Origin: Massiliimalia massiliensis
Lineage (GTDB): Bacteria; Bacillota; Clostridia; Oscillospirales; Ruminococcaceae
Length of the DNA stretch: 64,000 bases
Reading direction: 5' to 3'
NCBI RefSeq assembly: GCF_900155615.1
Contig: NZ_FUHT01000004.1
Span: forward strand, 744,001-808,000
The notes below the pieces were generated by a model, which saw nothing but the letters and a program-made list of their open reading frames with translations, did not search any database and had not been told where the DNA came from. The stretch's first letter is position 1; every line of letters begins with the position of its first letter. The position numbers were made by a program, and so were the translations under genes. Shown here one piece after another: positions 52,979 to 62,606 of this stretch.

Positions 52979-54817
52979 ATGGATGAAAGAATAGATCGGC
53001 TCCGTGCCAAGGCAAACAGCCTGGATGTAAAACCGGGCGTCTATTTAATGAAAGACCGCACCGGCGTCATTATTTATATCGGAAAGGCCAAGCGGCTCAA
53101 AAACCGGGTGGTCAGCTATTTCCGGCAGAATAAGGGCCATAACGAAAAGGTGCGTAAAATGGTTTCGCTGGTCGAGGATTTTGACTATATTGTCTGTGAC
53201 AGTGAATTTGAGGCGCTTGTTTTGGAATGCAGCCTGATCAAGCAGTATACGCCGAAATACAATATTCTGCTCAAGGACGACAAGGGATATCACTATGTCA
53301 AGGTAACCGGCGGGCAGTATCCCCAGATTCAGGCAGTAAAACAGAAGCTTTCCGACGGCGCGGCCTATATCGGGCCCTACACCAGCTCCTTTTCGGTAAA
53401 ACAGTCGGTCGACGAGGTCAACAAGGTCTTTATGCTGCCGGTCTGCGGGAAAAAATTCCCGGAGGAATTCCGGAAAACCCGGCCCTGTTTAAACTACCAT
53501 ATCAAAAACTGCGCCGGAATTTGTATGGGAAAGGTTTCTCCCGCCGATTACCAGCAAACCGTTAAGGAAGCAGTCTCCTACCTGAAGAACGGGAGCGCAG
53601 ATTCCATTGACCAGTTAAAACACCAGATGGAGGAAGCGGCGGAGAATCTGGAATTTGAGAAGGCAGCCAAGCTGCGTGACCGCTTGCTGGCCATCCAGCG
53701 GCTGGCGCAAACTCAAAAGGTACTGCTCAACACCGACAAGGATCAGGACTTTATCGGGATCGAGCATTCGGTCAGCACAGCCTGTGTTGCGGTATTAAAA
53801 TTCCGCGGCGGACAGCTTCATGACAAGGATGATTTTTTCTTCTACGACGTCTACGATACCGAGGAGCTGCTGCTGCAGTTTTTATCCCAGTATTACGTCA
53901 AGGGCGGGGATATCCCTAAATTTATCTCCCTGTCCATTGAGCTTTCCGATCTTGCGCTTTATCAGGATTACCTGAGCGAGCTTGCGGGATATAAGGTGAA
54001 CCTTCACGTCCCGCAGAAGGGCGAGCAGAAGCGGCTGATTGAGATGGCGCAGAGCAACGCGCTCGAACAGCTTTCCCTGCGGCTGAATAAAAAATCCCGC
54101 GAAATTGTTGCCCAGCAGGAGCTCGGCAAGCTGTTAGGGCTTTCTAAAGAGCCGGAATACATTGAAAGCTACGATATTTCCAATATCGGGAACGACTACA
54201 TGGTAGGCGGAATGGTAGTGTTTGCAAACGCCAAGCCGTTGAAATCCGCCTATAAAAAATTCTCCATGAAGGAAAATCAAACGCAGGACGACTATGCCTG
54301 TATGCGGGAAATGATCACCCGCCGGTTTAAAAACTACTTTGACGAATCAGTTCAGGACGAGGGCTTTAAACGCCTGCCCGACCTGATTCTGCTTGACGGC
54401 GGCAAGGGACATGTCAATGTTGTGGAGCCGCTTCTTCGGGAAATGGGAATCGACGTTCCTGTTTTTGGGATGGTCAAGGATTCCAAGCATAAAACCCGCG
54501 CGATTGCCTCCTCAGGAGGAGAAATCCAGATTTACGGAAACAAGGCCGCGTTCCGTCTGGCAACCCAGATACAGGATGAGGTACATCGGTTCGCGATCAG
54601 TTTCCAGCGCGCAAAGCACAAAAAGAATACGTTTACTATGGGATTAACCTCGGTCAAGGGAATCGGAGAAAAAAAGGCGTTCACCCTTTTAAAGGCCTTT
54701 AAAACCCAGAAGGCTATGAAAGAAGCAACAATAGAAGAGCTGCGGACAGCCGGCAAGCTAAACGCTGAAACCGCTTCCGCTCTTTATGCCTACCTTCATC
54801 CTGAAATCCAGCCGTAA
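52979..54817 (+). CDS. uvrC: Excinuclease ABC subunit C
   Basis: UvrC (612 residues) makes both incisions in nucleotide-excision repair. A GIY-YIG domain (PGVYLMKDRTGVIIYIGKAKRLKNRV) starts near residue 17. The UvrB-binding UVR helix pair (LKHQMEEAAENLEFEKAAKLRD) is near 205-225. The RNase-H-like C-terminal nuclease has ESYDISN and LILLDGGKGHVN, and a HhH pair closes the protein (LTSVKGIGEKKAFTLLKAF). The ATG at 52979 follows AAAGG by 11 bp. It is likely cotranscribed with the radical-SAM gene. Confidence 0.97.
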   Translation: MDERIDRLRAKANSLDVKPGVYLMKDRTGVIIYIGKAKRLKNRVVSYFRQNKGHNEKVRKMVSLVEDFDYIVCDSEFEALVLECSLIKQYTPKYNILLKDDKGYHYVKVTGGQYPQIQAVKQKLSDGAAYIGPYTSSFSVKQSVDEVNKVFMLPVCGKKFPEEFRKTRPCLNYHIKNCAGICMGKVSPADYQQTVKEAVSYLKNGSADSIDQLKHQMEEAAENLEFEKAAKLRDRLLAIQRLAQTQKVLLNTDKDQDFIGIEHSVSTACVAVLKFRGGQLHDKDDFFFYDVYDTEELLLQFLSQYYVKGGDIPKFISLSIELSDLALYQDYLSELAGYKVNLHVPQKGEQKRLIEMAQSNALEQLSLRLNKKSREIVAQQELGKLLGLSKEPEYIESYDISNIGNDYMVGGMVVFANAKPLKSAYKKFSMKENQTQDDYACMREMITRRFKNYFDESVQDEGFKRLPDLILLDGGKGHVNVVEPLLREMGIDVPVFGMVKDSKHKTRAIASSGGEIQIYGNKAAFRLATQIQDEVHRFAISFQRAKHKKNTFTMGLTSVKGIGEKKAFTLLKAFKTQKAMKEATIEELRTAGKLNAETASALYAYLHPEIQP

Positions 54818-54888
54818 GGAATCGGTACCCGCTCGCCTGGCCTATGAATCTGTAATGGAAACGATACATTCAGAAAGGATTTTGTACC

Positions 54889-56127
54889 ATGAGTCCTCGG
54901 ATTAATGCCGCAAAGATTGCATTCCTAAAAAAGGAAAATATCTGTTTTTTCTGCATCAGCTTTTTTGTCTGGTCGACTATGTCGCTCTATTCGGGGTTTA
55001 TGATGGCGTTCTTAACCTCGAAGGGATACAGCGCTTTGGAGGCAGGCGTGGTCAATTGCATCGGCTGTGTCGTTTCCATCTGTTTTGAGCCTCTAGTCGG
55101 ATATATCACTGACACCTTTCTCTCGATGAAAAAATATCTGGTGCTGACCTGCCTGGGCGCTATCGCCACAACCTGCCTTCTCCCGCTTTTGGCCGACAGC
55201 TTTCCGCTCGCTGTCCTTTCCGCCTTTATTTACTTTTTATTTTCGACCCCGATCAGCCATCTGATGGACACCTGGGTCGTCACTTTGCGGGACGAGCGGC
55301 CCTATATCGACTACGGAAAAACCCGGTTTGGCGGCTCGCTTGGATATGCGATCATGGCGGCTGCAGCCGGATGGCTCATATCGCTGTTCAGCAGCTACAT
55401 GGTATTATACATATCCGCAATGATGACCCTGGGCCTTGTGATTGTCTTTATGATCCCGATTCCAGATATCCCGTGCAAAAATGCCGGGAAAAGGAAGGAA
55501 GAGGCTCACAGCGATACTCTGCCGTTTCAGAAAGCGCTTAAGGTATTGCTGCACAATAAGACCTATCTGCTGTTTCTGTTCAGCGCACTGGGTTTTAATA
55601 TCGCGCTCCGGCCGTTTTCCATGAATGCTGCCTATAAGGTAATGGAACTGGGCGGAACCGATTCCGACTTAGGGATCGCTCTTGCGGTTGCCGCTGTTGC
55701 GGAGTGCCCTCTCCTATTTGTAATTTCCCATTTTACCAAACGCTATAAGCTGAGCTGGCTCTATCTAGTCTGTATCGGCGCTACCGTCATACGCGGGCTG
55801 ATGTTTGGCCTGGCGCCTAATTTTACCGTATTCCTTATCTCGCAGCTCCTGCATGCCGTCAGCAACGGCACATATATTGTCGTCTGTCTGGAGATTGTAC
55901 GTGCGGTTGTCCCGGAAAAGGTTCGCGCCACCGGAATCACGCTGATGGTCGGCTTCAGCAGCGGCGTCGGCGGAATTGTGGGTACTGTGGGAAGCGGCGC
56001 TATGATCGACTTATTCGGCGTCGCCTGGATGTCGGCCATTCTGGTCGGAGTTGTCCTGGTAAGCGCCATGATTTATTTTCTGCCCATGCTGTCCGCATAC
56101 CGGAAAAACCCAGAGCTTTTGATATAA
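54889..56127 (+). CDS. MFS transporter (MFS_1-like), copy 1
   Basis: A 412-residue permease with 12 predicted TM helices, split by a charged loop near residue 200 (CKNAGKRKEEAHSD). The region DTWVVTLRDERPYIDYGKTRFGGSLGYAIMAAAAG between TM4 and TM5 matches the MFS_1-like/LacY-related group. The next gene is a close paralogue. Substrate is unknown; sugars, nucleosides or aromatic acids are transported by relatives. The ATG at 54889 has GAAAGG upstream. Confidence 0.9.
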   Translation: MSPRINAAKIAFLKKENICFFCISFFVWSTMSLYSGFMMAFLTSKGYSALEAGVVNCIGCVVSICFEPLVGYITDTFLSMKKYLVLTCLGAIATTCLLPLLADSFPLAVLSAFIYFLFSTPISHLMDTWVVTLRDERPYIDYGKTRFGGSLGYAIMAAAAGWLISLFSSYMVLYISAMMTLGLVIVFMIPIPDIPCKNAGKRKEEAHSDTLPFQKALKVLLHNKTYLLFLFSALGFNIALRPFSMNAAYKVMELGGTDSDLGIALAVAAVAECPLLFVISHFTKRYKLSWLYLVCIGATVIRGLMFGLAPNFTVFLISQLLHAVSNGTYIVVCLEIVRAVVPEKVRATGITLMVGFSSGVGGIVGTVGSGAMIDLFGVAWMSAILVGVVLVSAMIYFLPMLSAYRKNPELLI

Positions 56128-56133
56128 ATTTTA

Positions 56134-56172
56134 CAAAAAAGCCGTTAACCCTGTACGAACGGCTTTTTTGTA
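56134..56172 (+). terminator. Terminator between the two MFS genes
   Basis: The stem AAAAAAGCCGTT / AACGGCTTTTTT with a loop of ten bases ends in a T-run, so the two paralogues are probably separately expressed. Confidence 0.85.
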
Positions 56173-56227
56173 TGCTATAATAACTTTAGACAGTTCAATC
56201 AATTCACGATGAGAAAGGAATTTACAT

Positions 56228-57472
56228 ATGAAAGCCCGCATACCGTCTTCTGTGACCGATTATTTCCAAAAGGAAAATATCTGCTTTTTTATGAGCAACT
56301 TTTTCCTGTTTGCAACCAACGCCCTTTATTTTGGCTTCATGATGGCCTTTTTGACGTCAAAGGGATATTCCGCCTTTGAGGCCGGGCTGATTAACAGCGT
56401 AAGCTGTGTAGTTTCGCTGTTTTTCCAGCCGCTTGCAGGATTTATTACCGATACCTTCCTGCCTATGAAAAAATATGTTGTCCTCGGCGGGATCGGCGGA
56501 GTTGCCTGCATTTTTCTTCTGCCAATGCTGTCGGGGAGTATCTGGGGCGCGGTCTTTGCCGTTTTGCTTTACTGCGTTTTTTTCACACCGCTCAGCTTTT
56601 TGATCGACACTTGGGTTGTTACGCTGCGTGACGAACGGCCTTATATTGATTACGGAAAAAACCGGATCGGCGGTTCTGCCGGCTACGCGATTATGGCCGC
56701 GGCTGCCGGAGGACTGGTTTCCTTTTTTCATTCCTACACCGTTTTATTTATCTGCGGCATGATCACTATTTCCTGTATGGTGCTTTCAGTTCTTCCTCTG
56801 CCGACAATTCCCTGCAGGAATGCCGGCGGTACGCGGAAAGAGAGGCATGATGAGGCCGCTTCCCTTCGGTTCGGGCAGGCGCTTGGCATCCTGCTCAAAA
56901 ATAAAACCTATCTTTTATTCCTGCTTAGCTCCTGCGGCTATAACATTGCTATGAAGCCCTGCGCGGTTGACATGTCCTATAAAATACAGGAAATTAACGG
57001 GACGGATTCCCAGCTTGGGATCGCCCTTGCCGTCGCAGCAATCTTTGAATGCCCGGTTCTCTTTGTCATCACTCGGTTTGTCCGCCGTTTTCGGCTGAGC
57101 GCCCTTTATGTCACCAGTATTACCTTCATGGCTATACGCGGCGCATTACTGGCCTTTGCTCCCAATTTTGAAGTCCTATTGATCTCCCAGATATTTCAGG
57201 CGCTCAGCTACGGGTCTTATCTTGCCGTATCTCTTGAAATTGTCAGCCGTATTACACCGGTGAATGTCCGGGCTACCGGCATCACCTTTATGGTTGGAAT
57301 CACAAGCGGCGTCGGCGGTATTATCGGGACAATGGGAAGCGGCGTCCTGATCGATTTATGGGGGGTATCCAGGATGGCGGTAGTTCTGACGCTGATCGCC
57401 GCCGCCAGCGCCCTGCTTTACAGTATTCCGATGATACTTGATTATCGAAAGGATCCGAACCTGGTAGTATAA
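56228..57472 (+). CDS. MFS transporter (MFS_1-like), copy 2
   Basis: A 414-residue permease, clearly paralogous to copy 1 along its whole length. Shared blocks include FMMAFLTSKGYSA, the DTWVVTLRDERPYIDYGK segment, GTDS(D/Q)LGIALAVAA, the VRATGIT(L/F)MVG and SGVGGI(V/I)GT(V/M)GSG stretches near the end, and the closing YRK(N/D)P. TM4-5 residues differ, so substrates may too. The gene has its own SD (GAAAGG) and a possible promoter in the preceding 55 bp (TATAAT at about 56175). A duplication followed by divergence is evident. Confidence 0.9.
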   Translation: MKARIPSSVTDYFQKENICFFMSNFFLFATNALYFGFMMAFLTSKGYSAFEAGLINSVSCVVSLFFQPLAGFITDTFLPMKKYVVLGGIGGVACIFLLPMLSGSIWGAVFAVLLYCVFFTPLSFLIDTWVVTLRDERPYIDYGKNRIGGSAGYAIMAAAAGGLVSFFHSYTVLFICGMITISCMVLSVLPLPTIPCRNAGGTRKERHDEAASLRFGQALGILLKNKTYLLFLLSSCGYNIAMKPCAVDMSYKIQEINGTDSQLGIALAVAAIFECPVLFVITRFVRRFRLSALYVTSITFMAIRGALLAFAPNFEVLLISQIFQALSYGSYLAVSLEIVSRITPVNVRATGITFMVGITSGVGGIIGTMGSGVLIDLWGVSRMAVVLTLIAAASALLYSIPMILDYRKDPNLVV

Positions 57473-57606
57473 AAATGAATTTTTTCGTTTTGCATCTTGA
57501 ATTTTCATTTTCATCATATTTATTATGTTAAGTTTTATTTCGCTTTTTATTTAAAATATAAATAGTTTGAAAATAAAACTGTCCTTTCTAAAGTGATTTG
57601 ATGTAA

Positions 57607-59076
<1,470 letters not shown>

Positions 59077-59084
59077 TTAAAATA

Positions 59085-59126
59085 AATAACAAAGAGGAAA
59101 GCAAAAGCTTTCCTCTTTGTTATTTA
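59085..59126. terminator. Bidirectional terminator between gdhA and the FAD reductase gene
   Basis: An 18-bp stem (59085-59102 with 59107-59124), A/T-flanked on both sides, serves the converging genes. Confidence 0.9.
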
Positions 59127-60292
59127 TTCCGAAATCCTTTCATCCCGTCTCTTTCGCCGTTTATCCCCAGACGGGCCAAGCGAACGCTCGGACAAATCGA
59201 TTCCGTATTTCCAAAATATTCTGTTTCGGACGCCGTCATCTTAATGCTCTGTATCCCGCTTTTCATGACCAGCTTCCGGAGAAAAGGCTGATACATAAAG
59301 GGACATTTTAAAATCTTGAGAAAGAGCTTGAAACGGAGAGATCTTGTTTTTGCACGATACCTTTGATTGAAATCCCCGATTCCACGATTCATTACGCGGC
59401 TTAATTCCTTGGCGCTGTTGATTGCGCTGCTGATTCCTTCCAGGGAGCTTGGACTAATCAGGCCCGCTGCTTCGCCGATGAGAAACACGCCGTCCCGCCC
59501 GCAGCAGAAATCCCGAAAAGAGGATGGGCGCAGTACCAGGCATGCTTCCGTTTTCACTACTTTTCCAAACCGGAAGCCAATCTGCTCCAGCTTCTTTTTC
59601 TGGCGCTCAAAGCGTTCCCGGGGATGATCCAACGGGAACGCGCCGCCAAAGATGAACTGCCGGTTCTTTGAAATAGACCAGGAACAGCAGTCGCTGGTTT
59701 CCGGATCAAAGATACAGGAATAAAACGGGTTTGGGTGGGTTTCCGGAAACCATTGCTGGATCGAAAGATAATGACGGATTTTCCTGGCTGGATAAAATGT
59801 ACGCCGGACAACCGAGTTGGCGCCATCCGCCCCTACCAAATACCGGGCAAAGACCGTTTGAGTTTTTCCGCCCTCTGCATAGGAAACCGAAAATCCCTTT
59901 TCTGTCCTCTCGACAGAAATACAGGAAGAGTTCTGATGAACCTCTACCCTGTCCGGGATGATGGATTCCAGCCACCGGTCGAATCTGTGGCGGTCAAGAT
60001 TAATATAGCAGCGCTGGTAATGCCGGATCAGCCGGCTCTTTAAGTCAATGGTTTTAACAGCAAAAATCTGCGGGTCTACCAAAATATCCTTTGGAAGAGT
60101 CAGATCAAAGCTTGCAAGAGCCTTCTGCGCATCTCCGGAAATCAAGCCGCCGCACGGCTTCTGAAATCCATTCTCTCCGGCAGATTTTTTATCAATTGCA
60201 ATCACGCGGTACCTTGTCTCCAGCAGTCTTGCCAGCGTAGAGCCGGCAGGCCCCAGGCCAATGATCGCAACATCATACATCGGCGTCATCAT
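59120..60292 (-). CDS. FAD-dependent oxidoreductase, geranylgeranyl-reductase-like
   Basis: A 390-residue flavoprotein. The N-terminal Rossmann motif VAIIGLGPAGSTLARLLE (near residue 8) binds FAD. PCGGLISGDAQKAL and a central LVGADGANSVVRRTF (the DG fingerprint), plus GVFLIGEAAGLISPSSLEGISSA, place it with geranylgeranyl reductases and related halogenase/hydroxylase-like enzymes. Polyprenyl or phytol-type double-bond reduction is a known role in the family; in Clostridia the substrate is unknown. The start at 60292 has AAGGA 6 bp away. It has a weakly defined promoter. Confidence 0.88.
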   Translation of the reverse strand: MMTPMYDVAIIGLGPAGSTLARLLETRYRVIAIDKKSAGENGFQKPCGGLISGDAQKALASFDLTLPKDILVDPQIFAVKTIDLKSRLIRHYQRCYINLDRHRFDRWLESIIPDRVEVHQNSSCISVERTEKGFSVSYAEGGKTQTVFARYLVGADGANSVVRRTFYPARKIRHYLSIQQWFPETHPNPFYSCIFDPETSDCCSWSISKNRQFIFGGAFPLDHPRERFERQKKKLEQIGFRFGKVVKTEACLVLRPSSFRDFCCGRDGVFLIGEAAGLISPSSLEGISSAINSAKELSRVMNRGIGDFNQRYRAKTRSLRFKLFLKILKCPFMYQPFLRKLVMKSGIQSIKMTASETEYFGNTESICPSVRLARLGINGERDGMKGFRNK

Positions 60293-60407
60293 ATATAATC
60301 CTTCCGGCCTCCGCCTTGACGGAAGCCTTTCCTTTCTTCTGGAATATGGGTTAAACTGCTCTTTTAAAAGGCTATTTCGTTAATGGAAGCTACACAATAA
60401 CGGACAT

Positions 60408-60617
60408 TCAAAACTCCACTGCCTGAAATTCCAGCAGATCGCCCGGCTGACAGTCCAGCACCCGGCAGATTTGATCCAACGTTGAAAAGCGAATTGCTTT
60501 TGCCTTGCCGTTTTTGAGGATAGAAAGGTTGGCCATCGTAATCCCGACCTTTTCTGACAGCTCGGTCATACTCATTTTCCGTTTGGCTAACATGATATCC
60601 AAATTTACTGTTATCAT
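60408..60617 (-). CDS. XRE-family helix-turn-helix regulator
   Basis: A 69-residue protein that is a single Cro/CI-type HTH domain (ML AKRKMSMTELSEKVGIT, then NLSILKNGKAKAIRFSTLDQICRVLDCQPGDLL). Its start follows SD GAGGTG and lies 10 bp after the stop of the DUF2975 gene, so the two are coexpressed. This pairing is widespread in Firmicutes. It is the natural candidate to bind the inverted repeats at the promoter of the pair. Confidence 0.9.
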   Translation of the reverse strand: MITVNLDIMLAKRKMSMTELSEKVGITMANLSILKNGKAKAIRFSTLDQICRVLDCQPGDLLEFQAVEF

Positions 60618-60627
60618 CCCTATCACC

Positions 60628-61107
60628 TCATATCGTCAAATCCTGGTCTTCTTTGAGCACGGCCGCTTTTAATACCAATCTGGAAATAATGGCGGCAGCA
60701 ACAGAAACCGAGAATCCAACTACAACAATTAAAAGGATGACTAAAAAAACAAGGAAAGGCATTGCATTGAGCAAAAATAAAATGATGGTACCGGCAAGAC
60801 AAAAAACGCTGTCGAACAAGGCCAGTTTGCTGATGACGCGAAGATACCGGGCATTTTTTTCTGAAAAAGAACGGTCGTTGCCAATCTCGCTGCAGATTTT
60901 CCAAACACAGAATAAAACAACGAATACGCAGGATGACGCAATCCAAATACCAATCAAACATGGCCAGAATAGGTGTGCAAATTCAGGATATGCCTTTGCT
61001 AAGCTAGAGCCAAAGGCTGGGATGATCCAAAAGCAAAAAGCCAGCCCAAACATACTAATGACAATAACAGTGATTTTCAGCCATCGTGATAATTCCAGAT
61101 GCTGCAT
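60628..61107 (-). CDS. DUF2975 membrane protein
   Basis: A 159-residue integral membrane protein with four TM helices (residues about 10-30, 47-70, 95-115 and 118-140). The DUF2975 family is almost always encoded with a small XRE regulator, as here. The conserved region is ICSEIGNDRSFSEKNARYLR. Function is unknown; a membrane sensor that works with the regulator, or a stress-protein role, is conceivable. The ATG follows AAAGGAG. Confidence 0.9.
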   Translation of the reverse strand: MQHLELSRWLKITVIVISMFGLAFCFWIIPAFGSSLAKAYPEFAHLFWPCLIGIWIASSCVFVVLFCVWKICSEIGNDRSFSEKNARYLRVISKLALFDSVFCLAGTIILFLLNAMPFLVFLVILLIVVVGFSVSVAAAIISRLVLKAAVLKEDQDLTI

Positions 61108-61122
61108 ACAATCATCTCCTTT

Positions 61123-61184
61123 TTTCCTAGTATAGGAAATAGATTATTGATTGTCAATAATAATTTATCGATAATCGATAAATT
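61123..61184 (-). promoter_or_regulatory. DUF2975/XRE promoter with three inverted repeats
   Basis: A consensus promoter on the minus strand: -35 TTGACA (61152-61157), 17-bp spacer, -10 TATACT (61129-61134). Three perfect inverted repeats tile it: TTTCCTA/TAGGAAA over the -10 (61123-61139), ATTATTGA/TCAATAAT over the -35 (61143-61161) and the 11-bp arms AATTTATCGAT/ATCGATAAATT upstream (61162-61184). No two share a sequence. Confidence 0.75.
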
Positions 61185-61190
61185 TATACT

Positions 61191-61682
61191 TTATTCACAA
61201 TATGTCAATATTTGGCTGTAAGCTTTCACCAGACGTTCAAAAGAACAGGCGCAGTTGGCTGGGCTTGTGGAAGGAAGACAGATGCTCTCCCTCTGAAGGA
61301 TTGGATAGCAATGCTTGCGATAAAGGGCATCCGCCTTTTTGCCAGTGGTATATATTTGCTTAATAGATGCTCCTTTTAGGATTATGGAAAGGTCATTCGG
61401 CGTCTCATTGCGGATACTGCTGTCGGCAGCTCCGGCAATTTCACAGCGCGCAAGCACATCCCACAGCGCAATTTTATGGCACAGTACAAACTGCAGCCTA
61501 TCTTCCCTGGAGACCGGCATCTCTTCCTGAAACAGGTAGGCCATCACTTTCCAAAAACGGTTCTGTGGATGGGAATAATAAAAGCCGTATTCTCGTGATT
61601 TTGGGGATGGAATTGTGCCCAAAATCAAAACGGCGGAATCCTCTTGATAAACCGGGGAAAACTCGTGGTTGACAACTGCCAT
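61191..61682 (-). CDS. DNA deoxyinosine glycosylase (UDG superfamily family 6)
   Basis: A 163-residue uracil-DNA-glycosylase-fold protein. LILGTIPSPKSREYGFYYSHPQNRFWKVM is the family-6 motif A, with the catalytic Asn in the HPQNRFW stretch, and STSPANCACSFE is the C-terminal motif. It would excise hypoxanthine from deaminated adenine. The length and motifs agree with the family. A clear SD (AAAGGA) precedes the ATG at 61682. It is upstream of the DUF2975/XRE unit and independent of it. Confidence 0.92.
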   Translation of the reverse strand: MAVVNHEFSPVYQEDSAVLILGTIPSPKSREYGFYYSHPQNRFWKVMAYLFQEEMPVSREDRLQFVLCHKIALWDVLARCEIAGAADSSIRNETPNDLSIILKGASIKQIYTTGKKADALYRKHCYPILQRESICLPSTSPANCACSFERLVKAYSQILTYCE

Positions 61683-61852
61683 TTCTTCACATTCCTTTCT
61701 GATAAAACTAGTATAGCATGTCTAAGCCTTCGATGCTATCTTTTCCAAACTCCTTACTGGCAATAAAATTAAGGGAAATTTAAGCTTTTTGTCTGTTTGT
61801 CTTGCATCCTCTCTGATATGATAAATTCAGTATCATAAAGGAGAGGCTATCT

Positions 61853-62560
61853 ATGGAGAACCATACTAATGGGATTCAGCAAAAAAGCTGTTTTTCCAGG
61901 CGGTTAGGGTTTTATACCTTATTCTGGATTTTTGTCATCGGCTGCTTTTTGGGTGTGATGCTGGAAATCGCCTGGTTTTTTATCAATCACCATTACTATG
62001 AAAACCGGTCCGGACTGGTCTATGGGCCGTTTAACCTTGTTTACGGGCTGGGTGCGCTTGGCATGACCATCTGTTTAAACCGCGTTTCTAAAAGAGGACT
62101 CTGGTGGCTGTTTTTGGGCGGATGCATCGTGGGCTCTGCATTTGAGTTTTTATGCAGTTGGGTGCAGGAATCCATGTTCGGTACCGTTTCCTGGGATTAT
62201 CGCGCAGAAAGCCTAAATCTAAACGGCCGGATTCATCTATCCCTTTCCCTGATCTGGGGTATTTTAGGCGTGGTATGGATGAAGTGGCTCTGCCCTTCCC
62301 TTTGTATACAGCTACAAAGAGTTCCTGATGCCTTGGCAAAGCCGGCCACCTGGATCATGCTGGTATTTATGATTTTCAACATTACAGTTTCCGCAATTGC
62401 GGCCGACCGGATGACGGAACGCCATCACGGAATCCCGCCGGAAAACGGCATTGAACAGTGGGTGGATGAAACCTTCCCCGACACGCGGATGGAAAAGATT
62501 TTTGCTAATCTCATGTTTGTGGAAGGGGATAAGCGCATTCCTATACAGAATACCGATTAA
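61853..62560 (+). CDS. CmpB-type putative ABC transporter permease
   Basis: A 235-residue membrane protein with five or six TM helices of the CmpB-like family named as a putative ABC transporter permease in Clostridia. The segments GCFLGVMLEIAWFFINH, SGLVYGPFNLVYGLGALGMT, EFLCSWVQESMFGTVSWDY and NLNGRIHLSLSLIWGILGV are characteristic. No ATPase gene is adjacent, so the ABC label is doubtful. The C-terminal 50 residues are soluble. The ATG at 61853 follows AAAGGAG. Confidence 0.85.
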   Translation: MENHTNGIQQKSCFSRRLGFYTLFWIFVIGCFLGVMLEIAWFFINHHYYENRSGLVYGPFNLVYGLGALGMTICLNRVSKRGLWWLFLGGCIVGSAFEFLCSWVQESMFGTVSWDYRAESLNLNGRIHLSLSLIWGILGVVWMKWLCPSLCIQLQRVPDALAKPATWIMLVFMIFNITVSAIAADRMTERHHGIPPENGIEQWVDETFPDTRMEKIFANLMFVEGDKRIPIQNTD

Positions 62561-62562
62561 AT

Positions 62563-62606
62563 GAACACAAAACAGGCAGCGACTGTTCGCTGCCTGTTTT
62601 GTGTTC
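62563..62606. terminator. Bidirectional terminator before the xylulokinase gene
   Basis: The stem AACACAAAACAGGCAGCGA / TCGCTGCCTGTTTTGTGTT (19 bp) lies between converging genes. Confidence 0.9.
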
